Shown: positions 1 to 19,785, numbered from the stretch's first letter. The stretch: 64,000 nt of DNA from Branchiostoma floridae (GCF_000003815.2 NC_049997.1:16666502-16730501), one strand, 5' to 3'. Notes: a model not told the origin generated them from the sequence alone. Program-made: numbers and translations.

Positions 1-323
1 GTAGACAGCCCAGCCTTTTCCGTAAACCCAGGATATAACGTTACATTCCTCAAATTTTGAAAAGTAAGTTTGTCTAAAAATCGTAACAACCAGAAGAGAG
101 ACTTAGTGATAAAAAGACGTATAGTATTCGAAGACATATACATGTACACATTATGTATTTCCTTACATAATAAATGGGCTCATGTATTCTTCTTCTTGTC
201 CATTCTGATCTTCTTCTGCCAGCATTTTTGAAGACCTCTTCCACATAGTATAAGTCAATAAGACATGCACAGATTTGACATTTTTGACATGCGGATAGGT
301 TGATTGCAGATCTATAAGTCTGA

Positions 324-612
324 GTGGAATCTACTGTAGAATTGAGAGGGGCGAGTAAGAACAGAAAGAAACAAAAACGCCGACACCCAGGATCGAAGCC
401 GGGTCTGCGGATTACAAATCAGTACCGCTGTCGCTGTCGCCACAAAAGCTCAGAGCTCCTTGGAAAGGATGGTAGGCAGTACTTGTGTAACAACAAAGAG
501 GGGCGAGTAGAACAGAAAGAAACAATATATACAAATACCCAGTGACCGACCCGGGAATCCAACCCTGGTCCTCCAGATCACAACACCAGCCGTCTGAGTG
601 AGCCAAAAGCCT
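324..612. repeat. two adjacent copies of a tRNA-like SINE fragment
   Basis: Two neighbouring segments (about 340-430 and 498-600) share the block GAGGGGCGAGTA followed by AACAGAAAGAAACAA, then a tRNA-like B-box region. Read on the minus strand, the second contains CTGGAGGACCAGGGTTGGATTC, broken here as CTGGAGGACC AGGGTTGGATTC, resembling the T-arm of a tRNA. No intact cloverleaf is visible, so I call it a tRNA-derived SINE remnant rather than a tRNA gene. Confidence 0.45.
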
Positions 613-988
613 GAGAGGCGTTTGGCATGGTCAGTTTCCGCTACTAGAACCCCCCACTGTTACACTTGAACACCACTGTTACACTATATGTAATTTATGA
701 ATAAAGAAATTTTGTATATATTTGGTGTAAAAATCTATTTCCCCTTTACAGTGAATTACTAGTAGTAGTATAGTTAAACTTCCATACTCATAATGCAGGT
801 TACCATATCAACAGACACAGTTTGACAGCTACTAGTACACATTATTCTAATGAAATGACCTAATTTGCATAATTAATGAGGATAAGCTGTATTTCCTAAG
901 ATTCCTGTTTATCTCCTGTATTCTATATTCTATGATGATGATTCTATATGTCAAATGTGATTATGGTAGGTATATTGGTTAAAGTAAA

Positions 989-1213
989 TAGAGGGCCTGC
1001 ATGGGGGTCGTCAGACAACGACTTACGCTAAATTTGGGATGACTGACTATGCCTTACGTTTAATTCACGAAGGCTACCAACGCTTTACGCTTCAAACCAC
1101 TACGAATTACGTCAAATGAAATAGCTTCCCTACGAATTACGGGAAATTAAAAAGGCCTGCCTACGCCTTACGGAACCTTACAGAACCTTACGGAAAAGGG
1201 CATGCAGACCCTC
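989..1213. repeat. short inverted-repeat element (MITE-like) with TTACG-rich interior
   Basis: The left edge reads GAGGGCCTGCATGGGGG. The reverse complement of the right edge reads GAGGGTCTGCATGCCC, giving imperfect terminal inverted repeats. The interior repeats the words CTTACG and CGAATTACG many times. No coding potential. Confidence 0.45.
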
Positions 1214-2330
1214 AGAATAGCTGAGTTTAGTGGTTTAGCGAAACTACAGAAACACATAGACTATGGGCTCAGTGCAGACGAAATGACTTACCTCCGTCGA
1301 CGATCAAAACTCCAGCCAAGTCCCGACAGGTTTCATCTTGAACACGAAGATTTTCAATTAAGGAAATATGCTAATTGCAGCGGGGTTTTCCGCGGTCTGC
1401 GTCGACAACTTAGGCGGAAGTAAAAGTAGATCCAAAGTTTCGTACCCACAATGCACCAGAAATGAAGAGAGGGGAGTTTCACGATACATTTGACATATTT
1501 ACACAATACAATTCCTTTCATCGAATCTTAAACAATTACGTAAATCATTTAAAATGATAATAACATTACGATGAAATGAAATTTTACATGATAAGATGCT
1601 TGATAGTGCGAAAAACGACACACCGTTTCTACAAACTCCCCTCTACAAAATGTCACCTTCCCAAACGATGACATCATTTCTGGTGGGAATTTCAGAACGC
1701 ATGGGATTCCCCTCCTCGGGTTTACGGAAAACCTGGGCCCAGCGGGCTAACCTGCAGGGTAGCCAAGATACCCCAAGGTTATGCATGGGGGGTTGGGCCC
1801 TAATGGAATTTTTAAAGCTACCTGGGTAACTAAATTAATTCCAGCTCAGCTCTATAAAAAAACAAATAAAGAATTGATGACGCACATGATTAGATACTAA
1901 TTATACAGATCAATAGCTAAGTTTCATAATAAATAAGGAAAGATTCATAAAAATTCAATGCATTATGATAGGACTCTCGAACTTCTCACACATATCAGTG
2001 AAAACGCCAGGAATTTTGATAGAAATAAATTATGTAAATGAATGCCTAATTTGCATAATGCATGAGAAACAGCTATATTCAATAGTGGTGAATGATTGGA
2101 ATTTCATACTTTCGGCAGGAACGAAGCTAAATAAACGTGAACATTATCATGAGACATAAATTATGAAAAAAAGCAGGGTCACATTATTGTACCTAATTTG
2201 TGAGGAAATGCCACAATAGCCTTCTTTGCTATGATTAGACTTTAATAATTTCACACTTTATAGACAAGTTTCTGTTTTTAAGGGCAGTGAAGATGGTCGA
2301 CAAGATCAAGAGAAGATGATTCTACGTTAG
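1214..2330. other. no gene seen; AT-rich flank
   Basis: Only short open frames occur here, with no recognisable domain and no convincing splice structure. The segment lies upstream of the interleukin-1-like gene and could include its distal promoter. Confidence 0.4.
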
Positions 2331-2383
2331 GTAAGTCTTATTTGTCACCCACCAGGTAACTGTGCCATCTTGCGATCTGTGCC

Positions 2384-10258
<7,875 letters not shown>

Positions 10259-10399
10259 ATCATGTCACTCTCTCATATAAATGAGGCATATTATTGTGAC
10301 ATATAACACGATCAAAGGAATAGAAGTCTATTTTTCATTATGTGTAAAACTTCCTAAAATGCATGTTGACTACGGATGATTAAAATCGGGAGATCAAAA

Positions 10400-10930
10400 G
10401 AGTCAGTCAATAATTAAAAAAAACTTTGTTAACATATAACATTCGTGACAATTATAGTGTAACATGGCCAATTGATATCGATGTTTATTACACAAATTGT
10501 GACGGTTACAATGTAAAACAAAGCATTGTAGAAGACTACTGTCTAGTTACATTAATTTGGTATACGTATATTCCAAGCTATACAATATTGATACCGTATA
10601 TCTGGTGTTGCATGTCTACTACACAGCTACATATCGTTATTCTATTGTTTCCTTTTTGCATGAAGGTGTTTTAGGTATTGGCCTAGATATAAAAAAATAG
10701 TATCTTGACAATTGACATGATGTAAGTGCATGAAAATAGTCTTCTTGTCTTCGGTAATGTTACATTAGTCTTACATTATTTTTCTTCCTTATTTGTATGG
10801 CACGTCGCTAAGAAATGGTACAAACCTTCATCACTTTCTCAGTGCACGTGGGGCACAGTCTTTGACAGGCTGATATATCATTGAGTTGACCTTTCTTAAT
10901 TTCTAGACACTGTGCACTGTTTTCGAGTTT
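10400..10930. other. 3' flank of the IL-1-like gene; nothing recognised
   Basis: AT-rich sequence with scattered short frames. The phrase TCTCAGTGCACGTGGGGCAC near 10837 resembles an end of the element at 30218-30470. No further exon could be supported. Confidence 0.4.
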
Positions 10931-10937
10931 AGGCCAT

Positions 10938-11285
10938 GTTGATTTGATTATATGTATGGCATAATCTTGGAACGCCAAAACTGATGCAAGCGTTCGAATA
11001 AAAAATATTGCCCCCAAAAGTTGCCTTCATAATATTAATGAAACCTAAGAGGTCAGGAAGGTTGAACAAATGACTGAACACACAGTATGGATAACAATTT
11101 TTGTACTATCACATCTTCTTTGACCTTGGAATTGATTTTGGCATTCTGTGACATTAGTATACATATTTTGTGCAATCTACGGCACATATTTGCTTCTTTT
11201 GCAGCTGCTTTGTACGATTTACAGTATGGTGGAAACGACAAAAAATGAATGCTCACGCGAATGTCATTCATATAAACAAATCAAC
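10938..11285. mobile_element. MITE, family GTTGATTTGATTATATG
   Basis: The left terminus is GTTGATTTGATTATATG. The reverse complement of the right terminus is GTTGATTTGTTTATATGAAT, an imperfect terminal inverted repeat. A second member, collinear over its whole length, lies at 40377-40768. No transposase frame is present, so it is non-autonomous. Confidence 0.8.
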
Positions 11286-11370
11286 ACGGAAGCAGACAAT
11301 TAATCAAAGCACATTTCTAAATGGTACTATTGGAAGCAAGAAAACATAGACAGGTTTCTATGGCTCGCTG

Positions 11371-11720
11371 TCGAGGTAGAAATGCACGTTTTGATCCCCT
11401 GTAAATTTAGCCAATAAACTTTGATTTTCTCTGGTTAAGCTAAGCACCAAGAGTTTTCTGACGTAAACGACAAGCTGATATACAGTGCTATGTTGGTGAT
11501 AATAATATAGCCTCGTCCCCAGAGTGATTTTTGGCCGGCTATGATTCGCTCACTGACAGTATCCGGGGAACGAGCGTAACCTCTGACCTTTTCCCGCGGA
11601 TCTCAAGTTTTTTTTATTCAGTCAACAGTTCATTTACCACTGGCAAACCGCCAAATGTTAGACTAGTCAGCTACGTGCATTTGGAGGTAAACTTGATGTG
11701 CAGAAAGGAACTTGCATGGT
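11371..11720. repeat. paralogous copy of 2577-2960
   Basis: Matches the block described at 2577-2960 in order and orientation, including CTGACCTTTTCCCGCGGAT. It lies about 1.1 kb after the stop codon of the IL-1-like gene. Together with 12157-12245 it suggests remnants of a second, tandemly duplicated gene unit. Confidence 0.7.
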
Positions 11721-12156
11721 CTGTAGGGTCTTGAATGACTTTTATCTGGCAAACAGCGCTGGTCTTTGATAAAGAAACGGATCACGAGCCGGTAGCCCCC
11801 TCCCCAAACTAACCAAGCTCGAAACTTTTCCGTCATGACCAGTGTATACTATACGTTGCACCGAGGACTCAGCCTGTGACAGACCAATATAGAAAGGTAT
11901 GGAACCGCCTGAACTCTGTGAAATTTCTCAGCAATTATCATTATTGGACTCACCGATTAGTTGATAAGGAATTGGAAATTCAGTTTAGTTTCATTGTAGC
12001 GAATGATGCTTTTTGCATTCTGGTAATCTATAAACAATGAAATTTGTAGGGATGGATGTACTATGATGTCTTCTTTCCTTCGCAAATCTATGAAGAGTAG
12101 TGCAGACCAAGGAATTCGAAGTGGACTGACCTTGAGTAGTTGATGTATCATAACCA

Positions 12157-12231
12157 ATCCACCATGGATGTTTACGACCCACCAGGAAGAAGCGCCACCT
12201 TACAGTATGTGCCAGCATTGCATCTCTGGGT
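12157..12231 (+). pseudogene. orphan first-exon-like segment paralogous to 2341-2410
   Basis: ATG near 12163 opens a frame encoding MDVYDPPGRSATLQYVPAL followed by HLW, and runs into a donor GTAAGTG in phase 0. The stretch aligns with 2341-2425 (shared ACCCACCAGG, GTGCCA, ATTGCA, CTCTGG, GTAAGT and AATCATTGCG/ACTATCATTGCG), but the ATG lies outside the well-aligned part. I found no downstream exons resembling exons 2-5 of the IL-1-like gene, so this is either a broken duplicate or the start of a gene whose other exons I cannot recognise. Confidence 0.35.
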
Positions 12232-12299
12232 AAGTGATGACAATCATTGCGTTTATTTATTTGATTGCGCTGCCATTCATTTCCTAAAACCATGCATTA

Positions 12300-13250
12300 A
12301 TGAGTTCCACGGCAGTGGAATCCATTGCTTTTGGTGCCGGGGCCGTGAAATACTTTGATCTATATGCGATAGAATCCACGACCGTGGAATACATGTACTA
12401 GTCACACTCTAGTGTACGAAATATATATACTAGTCTCACACTCAAATACTACTTGCTCTTACATTAATACGTTATCAATAGTTTCAAGTTCCTGCTTTTC
12501 CCTTTTAACTATAAGAAGTTGAAGACTGCTTGTCGACCAAAAACGACCGCTTGAGCCTTCTCCTGTACTAAGCAGCAATGATGACTCGGTCAGAACCTCA
12601 CTGCGTAGCCTTGATGAAGCGTCATCTGGCGGTTTAAATATGCAATGCAGCAGAGCGATCACTGTCCTGCAGAAACTGATAGTGACCTACTAGTGACCTA
12701 CGTTACTGAATGTCCTTTATTGCTTCGAAACGGTATGTATATATGGACGTCAATATAACTTTGTTTTAAGTTTCTATTAATAAGCGAGTTAATAAGTTAA
12801 TATTGCCGGCAACCTTTGCCAATCGTTTGTTAGTAGCACTCAAGTAAATGGCGGTAATAAAAAAGATTGTGTCATTTTTTAAAGTCAATTCTATAAAACA
12901 CATCCCCTTAGCAAAGTGCAGACTACCCTATACCTACTAGTAACTTGTTTATGCGAGTATATCTTTATGTGTATGTGTATCCACTAATGTTATAGTGTAT
13001 CCACTATAATAGACTCAATCTAACCTGCATATTTTTTTTAGATATGCGCCTACACGAAAAATTGACTTTAGGCATGACACACCACTTTTGTACAGTTGGT
13101 ATACAAGTTGAATTGAAGCACTCACACAGGGATAGACACCTTCCGAGTCTTTTCGGTATATGTACTAGTAAGTCACGGTAAAGGGTTCTTTAACGTGCTT
13201 TAGCTGAGGTGGGACTCGGTTCCTCAAACATGGGACCCCCATCCTTACAC
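12300..13250. other. no gene seen
   Basis: Unassigned AT-rich DNA. About 13130-13250 (GGTTCTTTAACGTGCT, then GAGGTGGGACTCGG) is related to about 15690-15760 and looks like part of an old retroelement. A minus-strand frame at 12459-12662 has no recognisable domain. Confidence 0.35.
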
Positions 13251-13252
13251 CA

Positions 13253-13318
13253 GGTAAAAAAGTATACCTAACTTCTATAAAAGGAATTCCCTTATAGAAG
13301 CTAGGTATTCATTTTACC
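13253..13318. repeat. short palindromic hairpin
   Basis: Arms GGTAAAAAAGTATACCTA and CTTCTATAA pair with TTATAGAAGCTAGGTAT and CATTTTACC around AAGGAATTCC. It is probably a tiny inverted-repeat element. It does not look like a bacterial-type terminator in this context. Confidence 0.6.
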
Positions 13319-13439
13319 CAAGTCGAATATAGTATCTTTTTTTCTGTATAAATTTGCTTTCGGACAGACGAAGACAATGTGGCACTGCACTCAATCTACT
13401 TTAACAGTACCATATACAAAGTACAGATAGAAGGCAAAG

Positions 13440-13612
13440 GTAATATCTTACCTCCCCGACCGAAGTCAGGCACCCCTTTTTACAACTAGGTGAAGTGAGG
13501 AACGTCGTGTGAAGTGACTTTCCCAAGGGCACAACGTCGAGGGCACGGCGGGTATCGAACTCGGGACCTCTAGGTTCCGAGCCTAACACTCCACCAGTTA
13601 CGCCACTAAAAG
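13440..13612 (-). mobile_element. tRNA-derived SINE
   Basis: On the minus strand it starts with a tRNA-like segment containing TGGTGGAGTGTTAGGCTCGG and GAGTTCGATACCCG (B-box). It continues CTTGGGAAAGTCACTTCACAC and then AAAAGGGGTGCCTGACTTCG. The same downstream phrases (CTCCACCCAGGTGTA, GGTACCTGACTTCGGTT) recur at 31370-31424 and 47870-47990, which marks a dispersed SINE family. Confidence 0.7.
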
Positions 13613-13904
13613 TGTCTTTCCCAAGGTCACAACGTTGTGGCCTTCACAGGGCCCGCATCTTTGTCCATACCGCCCCGGGGTCGTAGCTGGCGTGAGGGCT
13701 GCCTTGGGAACGTTCTCCGGACTTCTATCGTACAAACATTGGGCAAAGTTGTTACACCTCGCCCCTTGGTAGACTTTAACACGCGATGTGGTGTGCTCCA
13801 GACCGGGTTACACCGAGCAGGTAAGGCCAACGCCAAATTTTCTACCCGCGGCCCGACCGGGCTGTTTGCGGAAACGACGAATTCCACAAGCCCCCATGGC
13901 CCAT

Positions 13905-14215
13905 CCCTTTCTTCCTTCCTTCCATCCCTCCATTTATCCTCCCTTCTATCCTTCCCTTTTTCCTCCATTTCTTCCTTCCATCCATCCTACATTCCTTCCA
14001 TCCTTCCTTTCTTCTTTCTATCCTTCCCTCCACCCACCCACCCTTCCTTCATACTGTCTATCCTTCCTTCCATCCATCCTACCTTCCTTCCGTCCTTCCT
14101 TCCATCTATCCTACCTTCCTTCCGTCCTTCCTTCCATCCATCGATATCCTTTTTTCTTCCTTCCTTCCATCCATCCATTTTTCCTTTCCTCTTTTCTTCC
14201 CCATCCCTCCATCCC
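13905..14215. repeat. TTCC/ATCC microsatellite
   Basis: A pyrimidine-rich array of TTCC, ATCC and TTCT words on the + strand. The long Ser/Pro/Phe-rich frames on + and the Lys/Arg/Glu-rich frames on - across this block are repeat artefacts. Confidence 0.95.
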
Positions 14216-14550
14216 TCTTTTCAACACACATTCACCATCACGAGCAGCATCCCATTTCAACAGCGAGTCTTTAGCCATAGTGGTTGTACTACATCCCGGA
14301 CTCGTTCTTCTATACTGTAAATCGTTAAACGTAGGGCGTGACCAACAACCACAACTCTCTCACATTGCGTGAACTAGAGGTATTGAGTCCAAATTAGGCA
14401 TGATTCACTTCGATACTCTTGCGAAAAGTAACTATAGGGACTATTAAGTCCTTTAAGCCAAGAGTGACATTTTGGGTTGGGAGGTCTTTAGGCCGGTTTA
14501 ACCGTCATTAAGGAACACCCCGGGATTTGATCCTCAGTCTCGCCATATGT

Positions 14551-15103
14551 ACTTTAGGCCACAGCAAGTAAAGTTTATGGATGGCATCAAAGCTCATTAA
14601 TTTTTGGCTGATTTCGAAAAAAACAACAACAGAATTTCTGTCCCCTTTGGAGTTAACATGACGATAAGATAAAACAAAAATGGTAAAACATACCATGTGG
14701 AAGCCTGGATTGTACCTGTAGAAGTGACACTAGTGAGGAACACAAAGCTATGACTGTAGTTGTAGATGTAGACTTGAAACTAAAAGTTGGATAGTAAAAG
14801 TGCTAGTGACAGCAATGTGGTAGTCAAGACTAAAGTTATCAACTTGATAAATGATACCATGGTACCAGTCTACCAAACTAGTGTTAATTAGTGCACCTAT
14901 TGCATACAGAAATAAGAGACTTCTTTTGTTGTGCTACTAGTTCTACTATGTTTTGTTTCTTCAATTCTTGTTGCAACGTTTATGGTTTTTGTATTTTGTA
15001 CAAAAATTCAGACATCTTGTTTTTTACCCATCTTGTTTTTTCATCATTAACTGAGTTGGAGTTTGCAATGATGTTATCCATAAAATTTACTTGCTGTGGC
15101 CTG
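14551..15103. mobile_element. MITE, family TTAGGCCACAGCAAGTAAA
   Basis: The left end is TTAGGCCACAGCAAGTAAAG then TTTATGGATGGCATC. The right end is its inverse, ATCCATAAAATTTACTTGCT then GTGGCCT. Other members are at 22073-22146 (cut by the gap), 22560-23060 and 54872-55363, and a right part at 56630-56909. There is no transposase. Confidence 0.85.
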
Positions 15104-15445
15104 ATCGTTTAGGACTGTGGAAGGTTGGGGCCGGGTTGAGCTCACCGCTGAAGCGTCTTGACACGCAATCGTGCTATTCGTACAGGGGAACGAGAGCACC
15201 TACCTACCCCGGCAACGAGACCTCCCACTTGTCGTCTTTCAGGGACCGTTCATGTGATCAACTAGGGTGGTTCTGTGCAAGAATGGAACTAGACGAACTG
15301 GATTTTAGCTCTGAATTTTCATTCATAAAACAGCTACTCCTGCAGTGTTATGTTAGATTTGGTGGAGAGGAAAATGCAAAGAAAGCTATTCAGAACACCA
15401 TTTTCAATATTTCTGTACAATGTTTGATGTGAAGAAACTGATTTC

Positions 15446-15564
15446 TACTCTCCAAGCAGAGGTTAGGCTCCGTCTGTTTTTGACGTTTTTATGCGTTTTT
15501 ATCGGGCTTTCCATTGTGTACTGAAATCTTGATGTCTCAGAGCCTAACCTCTGCTTGGAGAGTA
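15446..15564. mobile_element. hairpin MITE, family TACTCTCCAAGCAGAGGTTA
   Basis: The left arm TACTCTCCAAGCAGAGGTTA followed by GGCTCC is inverted at the right as AGCCTAACCTCTGCTTGGAG then AGTA. TA at both edges is compatible with a TA target duplication (Tc1/mariner type). Relatives are at 31425-31520 (left end only), 47626-47835 and 50018-50128. Confidence 0.85.
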
Positions 15565-16240
15565 CCTGGTTTCTAAATATAGCATGGGAGGGATGTATAG
15601 TTTTTGTTTATTTATCGAGGTTCATCACATTTTTGGAAGGATTTTGACTAGCAGGTAACTATCACTTCTTCACCTCTACTCTTAATGACAAGTGTGGTGG
15701 GTTCTTTAACGCGCTCAAGGTGTGCTCTCTTCAAACACGGGACATCTGTGTTTGCTACCCTCCAAGAGGACGTCCCTAACCAAAGTAAGTAGTCATTTTC
15801 AAAAGGTACAAGTGAAGAAATAAGTGTTAAGTGCATTTATTGAAGGCACAACACCGGAGTCTGCAAGGATTCAAACCCAGTACCTTTGGATTCTCAGCCA
15901 ACAACCGGAAGACCACTTGCCGACGGTCCCAACCCCCACCAAAATAAGTTATCGAACCGTCCCCTTAACCGCCTCGTTGCCGTATTTATTTACCACAATC
16001 CCCTTACTAGACATCGGTACATGACCACAATGCTGTGCGGATCCCATAATAACGTAGAAATCTCCACCAGTTAATGCGGTAACAATCTGGAACAATCCTC
16101 GTACAATGGTGGAAAGCGCCACTTGTGAGATGTATTGTCGGGCCGGGGTTTGGGGTAATCCGTCTGAAATCCCCTTTGACACGCTATCTCAATCCCACGT
16201 AGAGGAGTAGTAGTAGTAGCACACGGTATATCAGAGGGTT
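15565..16240. other. no gene seen; old retroelement pieces
   Basis: It contains GGGTTCTTTAACGCGCTCAA near 15700, related to 13190. No domain-bearing frame was found. Confidence 0.35.
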
Positions 16241-16244
16241 GGCT

Positions 16245-16665
16245 TGGCCAACATGTTTCACATACAGACAAACCTGTACAAGTGACCGCCTCGACAGAAG
16301 GACTACCTGGCCATTGATATACAGTCAAACCTGTACAAGTGACCACCTCTACATAAGTACCACCTGGCCATTGAGGACCACCTGGCCATTGATATACAGT
16401 CAAACCTGTACAAGTGACCTCCTCTACATTAGGATCACCTTGCCATTGATATACAGTCAAACCTGTACAAGTGACCACTTCTACATAAAAACCACCTGCC
16501 ATTGATATACAGTCAAACCTGTACAAGTGACCACCTCTACATAAAAACCACCTGGCCATTGATATACAGTCAAACCTGTACAAGTGACCGCCTCTACATT
16601 AGGACCACCTGCCATTGATATACAGTCATACCTGTACAAGAATTAAGAATTCTTTCTATAGTGAC
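16245..16665. repeat. 57-bp minisatellite
   Basis: Six to seven tandem units contain CAGTCAAACCTGTACAAGTG followed by ACC-CCTCTACAT and CCACCTGGCCATTGATAT. Unit starts (GATATACAGT) are near 16315, 16391, 16448, 16504, 16561 and 16617. All spacings are 56-57 bp except one longer unit. The 170-residue minus frame across it is a repeat artefact. Confidence 0.9.
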
Positions 16666-17342
16666 CACCTGTGCACATAGACCAGATTTAATAGATCCCC
16701 TCGGTTGTCTCCTTGGACATTTATTTCAACAAAATATGTATGCTATCAGAGTCCTTAAATTCCTCTTACAACGTTTCAGTAGTCCTATAAATAAGTCTTC
16801 CACGGATAAATGATAAATGCTGCTACTTCTTATCGCCGCTAGGTGATGCTGCAGCATGAAGAATGCGGTACCAAATGTGACTTAGGTCTTAGGTTGTATC
16901 CCCTCCTTCATTCCGGGTCATGACTGAAGTAGATTTTCGATGCACCAAGCGTGTATTCTTTTCTTCATGTTAAACTGCTTAACTTGTCCAAACGAACATG
17001 ATAAGAAGTTTCATTGCTTTAGTTGATGAGCGTATTAAACATTTTTTAAGTAGTTTCACAGGAATTTTGCATGCGCTGTTCTTTCTTTTCTGACATGACG
17101 ATTTATTTTGCCAATATCCCAGAAGTATTCCCCGATGTGTCCTCCTAACCTTTCCTACAGTGCCACTCCGCCCAGATTTCGCCTTAAGTCATCTTAAACT
17201 TTCTTCAAGCCGCTTGAGACTCCGTGAGTGACAGCGGCTCTCCGCCCCCACACCGTACCGCGGTCGCTCCTTTCCTCGGGCGTCACGGTTGCCTGCTACC
17301 GAGCGCTCACTCTTGTCGTCCCGGTGTTTTTACTCTTTACAG

Positions 17343-17441
17343 TTGTGCCAGAACTGTCAGCGCCGGATTTCAAACGGTTTAAGGAAAGTATAAATCTCTC
17401 CGTGGGACGGGGAAGGTTTTTAAGTAATGCTGAAGGAAAGG
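17343..17441 (+). CDS. possible isolated exon of unknown gene
   Basis: A good polypyrimidine tract and acceptor (TGTTTTTACTCTTTACAG) precede an open stretch encoding VPELSAPDFKRFKESINLSV and a further dozen residues, followed by GGTATAAC, which could serve as donor. It sits in a locally GC-rich island (17150-17460). No family is recognised and no partner exons were found. A chance frame is about as likely. Confidence 0.2.
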
Positions 17442-17554
17442 GTATAACCTCGGGCCAACTATTTCCCAGATGTACTTCACATGTAGCTACTGTGTGTGTA
17501 TGATGGTAACCAGTTGTGGTGTATGTGTAGGGTATCAGAAACACGCACAAATAC

Positions 17555-17745
17555 GTGCGCGCGCACGCACACATGCAGCGACGTACACACGCGCGAGTGC
17601 ACACAAACACACACAAGCAGACAAATACAGACATATACACAAACACGCGCACACAAGCGCGGGCGCACACACACAGGCACATAACTTTACACACACACAC
17701 ACACACAAACGCACACAGACACAGACAAAAACAAACACATACACT
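17555..17745. repeat. CA microsatellite (interrupted)
   Basis: (CA)n mixed with CGCG-containing words. Frames over it are repeat artefacts. Confidence 0.95.
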
Positions 17746-18249
17746 ACTATACGATAGATATCGCGATTTCTAGTCTCTGTTGCGATCCAAATGCTCGATT
17801 TGAGGACAATTGTGGCTTCCTGTGGTACTGCAGCAAACTTTCAAGTTTTCCTATAGTTTTCTGGAAACACTTTGGTAGATAGCTTTTGTGCCTGGGAATA
17901 CAATACATAAGTTTGAGACCTTTAACATCTTTTGATTTGCCGTTTTCTTTATCTTATTAATTTCCGAGTCTGAGATAGTCTAAAGGGGAGTTTAAAATAC
18001 AAAAAATGTTCAGATCATGAGAAAGCCTTCTAACTCCGGAAGATACGGCCAAGTTCATTGACTGTTTATCCCATAGGAGCGATATGTAGCAGAAGTAGCT
18101 TTGTAATCTTACATGTGTGTGGTATTTTGTTTATGAATGTGTACACAATTCACGCTTTAAGTACATGTTAAAAGTCTATTGAAGAGAAGTTAAGAGTACA
18201 ACAGAGATATAAACGACGAGGTGCTAGTTGATACTAGCCACTGCTACTG

Positions 18250-18336
18250 TGTTTGTGTGTGTGTGCGTGCGCGCGCGTGTGTTTGTGCGTGCGTGTGTTT
18301 GTGTGTGTGTGTCACAGTGTGTGTGTTGTGTGTGTT

Positions 18337-18370
<34 letters not shown>

Positions 18371-18371
18371 C
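18250..18371. repeat. GT microsatellite
   Basis: (GT)n with a GTGCGCGCGCGTG stretch. Confidence 0.95.
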
Positions 18372-18879
18372 TTTTATGGTGGGGACGTAATTTGTGTGGC
18401 CCCAGCTTTCACAATGTTGTAAGGTATTGTATTCTTCATTTCGGATAGTGACGTAATGACGGTATCCCAGTGTATGAGGGAGATCCAGGCGTCAAATCTC
18501 TGCACGTAAAAGGACACAAGAGCAAGGATCACCCGGTATGCTCGTCTAAACATGCTACCTAAAGAAGAAGATAGAAAAAGAAGACATTATTTGACCTACA
18601 ATAAAGCAAAATACAGCGTGCATTTTTATTCCATAATTATCATTTGAAATATACAAATTTAAAATCGATAAGAAAACCGTTAATCCATATTAGGTAATGT
18701 ATGCATATTGGTAGCGTACAATACCTCAAACCTGAAATGCTGAATGTCTAACCTACATCGACGTATGTGGTCTGATATTGAAATACTCTAGAAAATATAA
18801 GTACTGTCGTAATAAAAGTGTATAATAGTTAATGATATGTCTTTAGTTTTAGTATGAACGTCCATCTATGTTGGTAAAT

Positions 18880-19015
18880 TGCCTATAAACAGCTGTGGAC
18901 GGATCCTTATGATATTTCGTATATGGATACGGGTCGGGAAAAACGACAGTAATTTTTTTTTATAACAGGGCTCCTGGCAGCTTGCTGAAGTACTGCAGCG
19001 GAACTTACAGTTTTG
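18880..19015. repeat. dispersed repeat fragment (related to 49735-49860)
   Basis: Shares GTGGACGGATCC, TATG, CCTCCTAGCGG/CTCCTGGCAGC and TACTGCAGC-GGA with 49735-49860. It belongs to the same broad repeat family as 9205-9510 and 63-64 kb. Confidence 0.6.
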
Positions 19016-19344
19016 ATATGTTTTTGCAGAATTCCTCTCTGCATTCGAGGTTTCAATCGATAGAGCACACCTTTTACCTGTATAATAAAATCTATTTATT
19101 AATACAGGCACGTTTCGCTGTGCACAGCTTGATAGTATTATTCCAGCTTGTCACCGAAGAAGATAGTTTGCCCTATGTGTGACCACAGACAGTAAGGTCC
19201 TGCTCTATATGTGTACATATGTATCTCAGCGTGTCGCTGAAATGATCCCCCGCTGGACGGAATGTTTTCTTTGGCTAATTTTGGACCGCGAGTGTACAAA
19301 CTGACGCGGTGGGTGTCCCGGTGATATGATCGGAATTGACTCGA

Positions 19345-19655
19345 ATTCAGCGGTTGTGACAGGGGGAGGGGTTGGGCAGAAATATGAAGGGGATCGTTCG
19401 GATGTTATAAGGGGGTGGATATGGGTAGAAATATAGAAAATTGGAGGGGAACGTTCTGTTGTGACGTGAGGAGGGAATGGGCCGAAATATGGAAGGGATC
19501 GTTCGTTTTTGACAGGGGTGGGGATAGACCGGGGTTTGGAGGGGACCGTTCGGTCGTGATTGGGGTGGAGATGGGTCGGGTTATGAAGGGGACCAGCCAG
19601 TTGTGACAGGGGGAGGGGATAGGCTACGAAGGGGACCGTCCGTGCATCAGTCTAT
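19345..19655. repeat. G-rich minisatellite, period about 60 bp
   Basis: About five diverged units follow the pattern TTGTGACAGGGGGAGGGG, then a GGGC/GGGT word, GAAATATGAAGGGG and ATCGTTCG. The frame at 19415-19606 follows from the repeat. Confidence 0.85.
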
Positions 19656-19671
19656 GGAAGGTTGGTAACAA

Positions 19672-19785
19672 GATTCATCATCATCATCTTCGTCATTATC
19701 CTTATCATAATCATCACCATCATTATCATCATGAGCATCATAATCGCTGTCATCATCATCATTATCATCATCATTAGCTGATTAA
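19672..19785. repeat. ATC/ATT trinucleotide microsatellite
   Basis: An interrupted CATCAT/CATTAT array. Confidence 0.9.

Noticed and set aside
12459-12662. Minus-strand frame with Ser/Leu-rich sequence near the orphan exon
   Set aside because: No domain, no splice sites in phase, wrong strand relative to the paralogous segment.
13637-14372. 194- and 227-codon frames rich in Ser, Pro, Phe and Leu
   Set aside because: They run through a TTCC/ATCC microsatellite in two frames at once; no start context or domain.
16071-16583. 170-codon minus frame with repeated TCTGLTVYQW
   Set aside because: Translation of a 57-bp minisatellite.
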